From contig NZ_JABBFY010000002.1 in assembly GCF_012927115.1 (NCBI RefSeq), forward strand, positions 1 through 64,000: a stretch of DNA of 64,000 nt, given 5' to 3'. The notes beneath the pieces are model-generated. The model was not told where the DNA came from. It did no database searches and saw only the letters and a list, made by a program, of their open reading frames with translations. Below are positions 58,186 through 64,000 of the stretch, piece by piece. Source of the DNA: Sphingomonas sp. G-3-2-10 (lineage in GTDB: Bacteria > Pseudomonadota > Alphaproteobacteria > Sphingomonadales > Sphingomonadaceae). Numbering within the stretch: position 1 is the stretch's first letter; every line of letters starts with the position of its first letter. Position numbers and translations under genes: made by a program.

Positions 58186-60789
58186 TCAATAATTGAGGGT
58201 GAGGCCCAGCCGCATCGAGCGGCCGTACTTCTCGGCCTCGCGAAAGCGGGAGGCGTTGGCGAAGTAGTAATAGTCCTGCGCGTCGGTCAGGTTGGTGCCT
58301 TCGACGAACACTTCGGCGAACTTGGTGAAGCGATAGCCGATGCGGGCGTCGACCGTGGTGATCGATCCGAAATAGCCATCCGACAGACCCGTCACGTCTG
58401 CGGTGCTCAGGCCGCCATCGGTGTCGAGATAGGCCGAGCGGTACGACACGGCGACGCGCGCCGAGATGCCGTATTTCTCGTAATAGATCTGACCGCTGGC
58501 GATCGTATTCGCCTGACCGACCAGAGGCGTTTCGATCGTGCGGCCCGGCACCTTCAGGTCCGACGTGCTGAGCGTCAGATTGGCGTTGATGCCGAACCCG
58601 TCGAGCGGCGACGGCAGGAAGGTCAGCGGCTTCTGGATGGCGAACTCGACGCCGGTCAGAGATCCTTCGTCGCCATTGCCGAACGAGCTGACCGTCGCGT
58701 TGGTCAGCGCCACGCCGCCGAACGTGCCGGTCTGGTTGAGCGCCGTCGTCGCGAAGATCGGGTTCTTGATGTTCTTGTAGAACACCGCGACCGAAATCCC
58801 GCCTTCGCTGGGGAAGTAATATTCGAGGCTGGCGTCGAGGTTGAACGAACGCTGCGCCTTCAGGTTCGGATTACCCTGGCTCACCGTGTTCGATCCGGTA
58901 TCGACCGTAACCGTCGGCGCGAGGTTGACGAAGGGCGGACGCCCGATCGCGGTGGTGATCGCCGCGCGACCCTGAAGCTGCGGGCTGAACTCGTACTTCA
59001 CGTTCACGCCCGGGAACCAGTCGGTATATTCGTAGCTGCCGAAGGAGTCGAAGCCGCTGTTCAGCGTGGTAACGCCGGCGCGATAGATGATGGCCTTGGT
59101 GTCGCCCTTGGTGTGTTCGACGCGGACGCCGGGGATGATCGTCAGCCCGCCGGTCTTGATCGTCGCCATCACATAGCCGGCCGTGACCGTCTCGTTGACT
59201 TCATAGTCCGAGGTCTTGGACTGCGAAATCTGGTCATTGGCGTTGACCGTGAACTGCGCGGTGTTGCCGGCATTGGCGAAGACGAACGCCTGCGCCGAAG
59301 CGAAGTCGATCGTCGGGCCGAAGGTGTAGCGGCCGTCGAAGGTGGTCGCGGTGCTCGGCCCCAGATCGCTGGCGATCGTGCGGGTGCCCGCGGTAGCCGA
59401 CACCGCGCTCAGCGTGCGGCCGGTCTGGTCCTGGAACCGCTCGCGACGGAGATATTTACCGCCCAGCTTGATCGCGCTGCCTTCGCCCAGCCCGTTGAGC
59501 GGGATCGAATAATCGACGCGGAACTGGTTCAGATCCTCACCGGCAAGACGCGAGACCTGCTTATAGTTGTTCAGGCGATAGCTGGCCGGGTTCAGACCGG
59601 CCGCATTGACCGTCAGCGAGCCCAGCGGATCGTCGCTGCTGGTGGTGAAGGTGCCGCCGATGCCGCTGGCGCGATACTCGACTTCGTCGCGGATCGGATC
59701 GGTCTTCTTCGACTTGGCGTGCGTGCCTTCGATCGTCAGCGTGCCGCCCAGCACGTCGAATTCGCCGCCCAGCGAATAGGTGGTGGTCTTGGTGATTTCC
59801 TGACGGCTGCGCAGCAGGCGGCGGCCGGTGGTCGATGCGATCGTGCCGCCGTCTGCGGTCAGGCCGGTATAGCCCGCCGCGCTGGTCGGGAAGAAGAAGC
59901 GGAAGCGGTTGCGCGTCTCCTTGTCGCCGAACTCAGAATACATGAAGCGCGCATAGACGCTCACCGCATCCGACGGACGCCAGTCGAAATTGACGACTGC
60001 GCCCTTGCGGGTGCGGATGGCGGGATCATAGATGCGCTGGTCGATTTCGGCCGGCAGATCGTTGCCGCCGATCAGCTGGCGGCTCGAGGACAGCACGTCC
60101 TCCGAATAGGACGGACGAGTCGAATAATTGCCCGCGACGACGAGACCGAACTGACGATCGGGTCCGAAAGTGCCGCCGATCGACGCATCGCCTTCATAGG
60201 CCTTGCGATCGGTGTCCTGATAGAGGCCCAGCACACCGCGCGCGCCCATGAAGAACTTCTTCTTGTCGAATGCCGAGACGGTGTCGATGTCGACCTGACC
60301 CGCGATCGCGTTCGCGTCGAGATCGGGGGTCAGCGTCTTGATGACGGTGACCGCGCCGATCAGGCCCGAGGGAATGTCGTCGAGCTTGACGTTACGGTTC
60401 TCCGGCTCGGGCGCCGATGCGGTCTGGCCGTTGAGCGTCACGTTGGCGAGGTTCGGCTCGATGCCGCGGATGATGAGGTAGCGGCCTTCTCCCTTGTCGG
60501 TCGCGACCGACACGCCCGGCGCGCGGCGCACGGCTTCGGCGACGTTCTGGTCGGGCAGCTTGCCCACGTCGTTCGCCGAAATGACTTCGGCCGTCGTGTC
60601 CGACTTGCGCTTGCTTTCGAGCGACGCCTTGTCCGAGGCCCGCTGGCCCGTGACGGTGATCGTATTGGCTTCTTCCTCGCCCTGCGCATCCTGCGCCAGT
60701 GCGGGGCTTGCGAGCGCCAGCACCAGTGCGCCTGCGCTCACACCCATCAACGTCCGGGTCATACCGCGGCCAGCTGAAACGGCTCTCAT
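58186..60789 (-). CDS. TonB-dependent receptor (phytate-locus)
   Basis: An 867-residue outer-membrane transporter with a signal peptide ending PALAQ, then a TonB-box-like NTITVTGQRA. The plug follows (EVISANDVGKLPDQNVAEAV, VSVATDKGEGRYLIIRGIEP), and the barrel ends in MRLGLTLNY with a C-terminal aromatic. It resembles sphingomonad carbohydrate and phosphoester receptors. With the beta-propeller phytase upstream, uptake of phytate or its breakdown products is likely. Its own promoter region is 60790-61011, which is AT-rich near 60870-60900. Confidence 0.88.
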   Translation of the reverse strand: MRAVSAGRGMTRTLMGVSAGALVLALASPALAQDAQGEEEANTITVTGQRASDKASLESKRKSDTTAEVISANDVGKLPDQNVAEAVRRAPGVSVATDKGEGRYLIIRGIEPNLANVTLNGQTASAPEPENRNVKLDDIPSGLIGAVTVIKTLTPDLDANAIAGQVDIDTVSAFDKKKFFMGARGVLGLYQDTDRKAYEGDASIGGTFGPDRQFGLVVAGNYSTRPSYSEDVLSSSRQLIGGNDLPAEIDQRIYDPAIRTRKGAVVNFDWRPSDAVSVYARFMYSEFGDKETRNRFRFFFPTSAAGYTGLTADGGTIASTTGRRLLRSRQEITKTTTYSLGGEFDVLGGTLTIEGTHAKSKKTDPIRDEVEYRASGIGGTFTTSSDDPLGSLTVNAAGLNPASYRLNNYKQVSRLAGEDLNQFRVDYSIPLNGLGEGSAIKLGGKYLRRERFQDQTGRTLSAVSATAGTRTIASDLGPSTATTFDGRYTFGPTIDFASAQAFVFANAGNTAQFTVNANDQISQSKTSDYEVNETVTAGYVMATIKTGGLTIIPGVRVEHTKGDTKAIIYRAGVTTLNSGFDSFGSYEYTDWFPGVNVKYEFSPQLQGRAAITTAIGRPPFVNLAPTVTVDTGSNTVSQGNPNLKAQRSFNLDASLEYYFPSEGGISVAVFYKNIKNPIFATTALNQTGTFGGVALTNATVSSFGNGDEGSLTGVEFAIQKPLTFLPSPLDGFGINANLTLSTSDLKVPGRTIETPLVGQANTIASGQIYYEKYGISARVAVSYRSAYLDTDGGLSTADVTGLSDGYFGSITTVDARIGYRFTKFAEVFVEGTNLTDAQDYYYFANASRFREAEKYGRSMRLGLTLNY

Positions 60790-60955
60790 CCCTCATCCTC
60801 CCCAATCGCCGGGCGCAGAATCCTGCCCCGATCTAGCAACCTCCGGGACATTACGAACAGAAATTCCAAAATGCAATAGAAATAGAATTTATCTTGCAAA
60901 CGGAAACGGCACGACTGTTTCAATTCTGCCACACCGGCGGGTGCCGGAAACCAAA

Positions 60956-60985
60956 GCGGCGCGCGATCCGAAGACCGCGCGCCGC
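60956..60985 (-). terminator. Hairpin downstream of the phytase gene
   Basis: Perfect 10-bp arms GCGGCGCGCG (60956-60965) and CGCGCGCCGC (60976-60985), 10-nt loop, followed on the minus strand by a weak T-tract. It separates the phytase and receptor genes. Confidence 0.6.
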
Positions 60986-61011
60986 CACCCCCGGGAAGGG
61001 ATCGGGTGTAT

Positions 61012-63051
61012 TTACTGCCGGCGTTCGAGCTTCAGCGCGTCGGCAATGACGCTCCACGGCACCAGCTTGAAATTCTGATGCTCGGGCGGCGAGACGTTGC
61101 GGCCGTCCTGCGCGACCATCATCCCGCTGGAGAATTCGCCGCCGGCCGACATGCTGGTGACTTCCAGACCGTCGGTTTCGGAGATGCCGTCGATTCCCTT
61201 CGCGGCATTCGCACCGACGAAGAAGCTGCCGACATAGTCGTTATTCCCCTCGCGGCGGAACACGGCATAACTGTCATTGCCCTGGCTCGACACGATCAGA
61301 TAGCCGCGCTTCGCATCAAGGCGGTACAGGCCGATGCCTTCCATATCGTCCTTCAGCGCGGGGTTGTCCTTCACCGCCGCCAGCATCGTGCGCGCCGGGC
61401 CGCCCCTGGGCTCCGCGCCCTGCCGCCAGATGCCGACATCTTCCTCGCCGACATAGAGCATGCCGGTATCGTCATCGGCGACGCAGCCTTCGACCTGGGT
61501 GGCGAAGGGAAGATCGCGCATCAGCTTGACGCGGACCTTGCCCGCAGGCGTGGCGATCAGCTCCCACTGGCGCATCTTGCCGTCGCCCTGATTGACGAAG
61601 ACATAGGTCTTCCCGCTGCGCGCGCTGCGATACATGCACAGGCCATAGGGATCGTCGAACCCGGTCGGCTGGATCCCGTCCGCCACATTGGTCAGCATCC
61701 GCGTCGCCGGATCGAGCGTGTAGATCGAGATGCCCTTGGTCGTGCGGTTGCTCGACGTGACGAGCGTCACCGGCTTGCCGCCCAGTTTGAAGCCTTCGCG
61801 CAGATCGACATTGTTCATCCGGCCATCGGGCAGGAACTGCAGCTCCTTGCCCGACAGATCATAGACATAGAGGCCAGACTGTTTCTGGGTGGCGATGATG
61901 ACGCTGCGCGAGGGATCGTTGCGATCGATCCAGATCGCGGGATCGTCGGCCGCATCGCCGCCGGTTTCGACCGGCGCGGTCTCGACCGTCGCACGGACCA
62001 TCGGGAACACCTTGGGCGCGGCCGGGGCCGGACGCGCGGGAATGTTCGCGGCCGCCAGCAGGGCCTGCCACGACACCAGCTTGAAGTTGGTCGTGTCCGG
62101 CGAATTGTCGTCATCCGCGACGATCAGCAGCCCTGCCGGATAGGCCGGCGTCGCCAGCGGCACGGCAGTCAGGCTGCCCGCATCGGTCACGGCGTCGATC
62201 GCGCCCGAACCCGGCCCGATCGCGACCGAACCGAGATAGGCGAAATCATTCTCCGGATCGTAGATATTCAACCGGCTGGCCGACGCGTCCGACACCACCA
62301 GCCGCCCATCGGGACCCACCGCGACGCCCTTGGCCTCTTCGGTGATATGGCCCAGCCGGACGATGTCGACGATTTCGGGCACGATCTCGGCTTCGGGTTC
62401 GATCGCCAGCCGCCACACGCCGACGATTTCCTGCGAGATATAGACCGACCCGCGATCGTCGCCGGCGCAATATCCGGTCTCAGACCCCAGCGCCATGCGG
62501 CGCGCCAGCCGCGCATCCATTCCGCCTGAAGCATTGGCCGAGAGCGACCATTGCTCGATCGCCCCGGCATCGCCGAGCAGGAACAGGTACAGCGTTCCGT
62601 CGCGATGGCTGCGCGACAGGCATAGTCCGGCCACCGTCATCTGCGGCTGCACACCGCTCACCGCGACGGGCGTCAGCACCCCGCCCGCGCCCACGCCGAA
62701 CAGCTTGGGCGCATTGCCCTTGCCGTCGAGCGCAACGAGCAGCGCACCGCCGCCCGGCGCGGCCCCGGCGCGCTGATCCAGCGCACGGATATTGCCGACC
62801 GCCTGCGATCCCAGACGCTTGCCGGTCAGGTCATAGGTTTCGATCCCGCCCGATTCGGTACCGCCCAGCACCACGCTCTTCGAAGGATCCGCGGCGTTGG
62901 GCACCAGCACGGCGCCATCGGCGCCTGAGCCCAGCGTCGGCGCAGTTTCCGCCACCGCAACCGCAGTCGGCGTGGCGGTTTGCGCAAGCGCGCAGGGCGC
63001 AACGCTCGTCAGTAGCGCGATCGCCGCCAGGGCACGCAAGCTGGTCCTCAT
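61012..63051 (-). CDS. Beta-propeller phytase, tandem-domain
   Basis: A 679-residue secreted protein with a signal peptide (ALAAIALLTSVAPCALAQ). The C-terminal ~350 residues are a phytase beta-propeller: GGDAADDPAIWIDRNDPSRS, ATQKQSGLYVYDLSGKELQF and GRMNNVDLR are the calcium/phosphate-binding hallmarks. The N-terminal half is a second, more divergent propeller (VVLGGTESGGIETYDLTGK, WQALLAAANIPAR). Such tandem enzymes release phosphate from phytate in the periplasm. ATG 63051 starts the signal peptide. Confidence 0.92.
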   Translation of the reverse strand: MRTSLRALAAIALLTSVAPCALAQTATPTAVAVAETAPTLGSGADGAVLVPNAADPSKSVVLGGTESGGIETYDLTGKRLGSQAVGNIRALDQRAGAAPGGGALLVALDGKGNAPKLFGVGAGGVLTPVAVSGVQPQMTVAGLCLSRSHRDGTLYLFLLGDAGAIEQWSLSANASGGMDARLARRMALGSETGYCAGDDRGSVYISQEIVGVWRLAIEPEAEIVPEIVDIVRLGHITEEAKGVAVGPDGRLVVSDASASRLNIYDPENDFAYLGSVAIGPGSGAIDAVTDAGSLTAVPLATPAYPAGLLIVADDDNSPDTTNFKLVSWQALLAAANIPARPAPAAPKVFPMVRATVETAPVETGGDAADDPAIWIDRNDPSRSVIIATQKQSGLYVYDLSGKELQFLPDGRMNNVDLREGFKLGGKPVTLVTSSNRTTKGISIYTLDPATRMLTNVADGIQPTGFDDPYGLCMYRSARSGKTYVFVNQGDGKMRQWELIATPAGKVRVKLMRDLPFATQVEGCVADDDTGMLYVGEEDVGIWRQGAEPRGGPARTMLAAVKDNPALKDDMEGIGLYRLDAKRGYLIVSSQGNDSYAVFRREGNNDYVGSFFVGANAAKGIDGISETDGLEVTSMSAGGEFSSGMMVAQDGRNVSPPEHQNFKLVPWSVIADALKLERRQ

Positions 63052-63181
63052 ATCCCTCTCCCTCATTCCGGTCTGGCCAAAACCATGTGGCCCCGCGCCT
63101 GGAAACGCAAGTAATATTCTATTTGATTTGATAATGGAAAATAAATTACACAACATCGCATCAGGCCCCGCTTGGGAGAAG

Positions 63182-64000
63182 ATGATGACAATTGCGCGTC
63201 TCGCCACCACTCTGGCCGCTACGCTTGCGCTGGCCTTGCCGGCATCAGCCGCGCCCAAGTCGCCCGGGCTTCGTCTCGAACGAGTCGTGATGCTGATGCG
63301 CCACGGCATCCGCCCGCCGACCAAACCACTCCCGGTTCCCGCCGCCTATTCGCGCGAGACATGGCCGGGCTGGCCAGTCGATTTCGGCCTGCTCACGCCG
63401 CGCGGCGCGGCGGGGGTCAAGCTGCTGGGGGAAGCCGATCGCGGCTATTACACAGCGCGCGGCTTGTTCGCGCGAGGTTGTCCAGCGCCCGGCGCGGTGG
63501 TGCTCAAGGCGAGCAGCAAGCAGCGCGCAATCCGCACCGCCGAAAGCTGGGGCGAGGGCTTTATGCCCGGCTGCACGGCATCGGTCTCGCACCCCGGCGA
63601 GGGCGATCCGGATCCGATCTTCCACGGCCTCGACGACGCACCCGCATGGTTCGACGGCGCACGGGCGCATCGCGAATCGCTTGCCCTCGCCCCGCGCGGC
63701 GGCATCGCAGCCGAAGCCTTGGCTTATCGCGCCGACCTGCTGCTGCTGGCCCGCGTCCTTGGCTGCGCAATGCCCGCCTGCCCGCTGCTGAGCGATCCCA
63801 GCACTTTGGTCGCCGCGCCACATGATCGTCCCGATCTGGAAGGGCCGATCGATATCGGCTCGACCGCCAGCCAGACCTTCCTGCTCGAATACGTCGAAGG
63901 CATGCCGATGGCGCAGGTCGGATGGGGGCGGATCACCCGCGCCGAAATCGAGCAATTGCTGCGCTTCCACCCGCTCAAGTTCAGATATTCGAACCGCCCG
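63182..64000 (+). CDS. Histidine acid phosphatase (phytase/AppA-like), partial at window end
   Basis: An open frame of 273 codons running off the right edge. A signal peptide (LATTLAATLALALPASA) precedes the catalytic MRHGIRPPT motif (the RHGxRxPT nucleophile loop) of histidine acid phosphatases. Later, QRAIRTAESWGEGF fits the family; the C-terminal HD motif lies outside the window. GGGAGA lies just before the start; ATG 63182 or 63185. It is divergent from the phytase gene, with 130 nt between starts, so both may share a promoter region. It would remove phosphates from phytate or sugar phosphates in the periplasm. Confidence 0.88.
   Translation, partial: MMTIARLATTLAATLALALPASAAPKSPGLRLERVVMLMRHGIRPPTKPLPVPAAYSRETWPGWPVDFGLLTPRGAAGVKLLGEADRGYYTARGLFARGCPAPGAVVLKASSKQRAIRTAESWGEGFMPGCTASVSHPGEGDPDPIFHGLDDAPAWFDGARAHRESLALAPRGGIAAEALAYRADLLLLARVLGCAMPACPLLSDPSTLVAAPHDRPDLEGPIDIGSTASQTFLLEYVEGMPMAQVGWGRITRAEIEQLLRFHPLKFRYSNRP

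Noticed and set aside
58069..60777. A 902-codon plus-strand frame over the TonB receptor gene
   Set aside because: Antisense shadow of a clear receptor gene; composition is Asp/Arg/Ala-rich and repeat-like.
1..64000. CRISPR array, insertion sequence or prophage
   Set aside because: No regularly spaced repeats, transposase, integrase or phage structural set was seen; the tail-collar genes stand alone.

Overview
The window comes from a high-GC alphaproteobacterium of the Sphingomonadales, most like Sphingomonas. That placement is an inference from gene content and protein style: TonB-dependent receptors, a TorF-type porin, a GlnD/HrcA/GrpE neighbourhood, small sphingomonad-type conserved hypotheticals, and densely overlapping operons with many ATGA and GTGA junctions. 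No insertion sequence, prophage or CRISPR array was seen.

Layout. 1-300: the promoter and boxA-containing leader of an rRNA operon that reads leftwards out of the window. 435-9560: an accessory locus with an NAD-dependent epimerase, an ABC exporter, a nucleotidyltransferase-like protein and an HPr-kinase-like protein on the minus strand, facing glycosyltransferases and a PqqD-like (RRE-type) protein on the plus strand. 9562-14604: a tightly overlapping five-gene minus-strand operon (GNAT-like protein, E1/ThiF-like adenylyltransferase, membrane protein, second GNAT-like protein, Acg-type nitroreductase) that looks like an uncharacterised biosynthetic system. 14827-19192: a TonB-dependent receptor and a PepSY/response-regulator/histidine-kinase operon that share a near-identical direct-repeat site.

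19286-31856: mostly housekeeping and small regulatory genes, including tRNA-Ala(CGC), a VirB2-like orphan, a hairpin-controlled XRE module, a Mur-ligase/LD-carboxypeptidase pair, an HxlR/SDR pair, thrS, a putative porin and infC. 31863-38805: a VOC protein, glnD, grpE, hrcA, a lipoprotein, rph and rdgB. 39318-41385: three tandem phage-tail-collar paralogues and a DUF6916-like gene. 41521-45133: a Gly/Ser/Asn-rich secreted protein and an S8 protease, ECF sigma and anti-sigma group.

45186-64000: an inositol and phytate locus. It contains an inositol-monophosphatase-like gene; a minus-strand operon iolC-iolD-iolE-iolB followed by an organophosphate-type MFS transporter, a PhoD phosphatase, a small protein and a Gfo/Idh/MocA dehydrogenase; an RpiR-type regulator; a divergent iolG-like dehydrogenase; a TonB-dependent receptor; a tandem beta-propeller phytase; and, cut by the right edge, a histidine acid phosphatase. 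Together these predict outer-membrane capture of phytate, periplasmic dephosphorylation, uptake of inositol or an inositol phosphate, and cytoplasmic catabolism. GGAA-N6-TTCC and GAAA-N6-TTTC palindromes upstream of several of these genes suggest one regulon. All functions are read from sequence patterns only; no database search was run.
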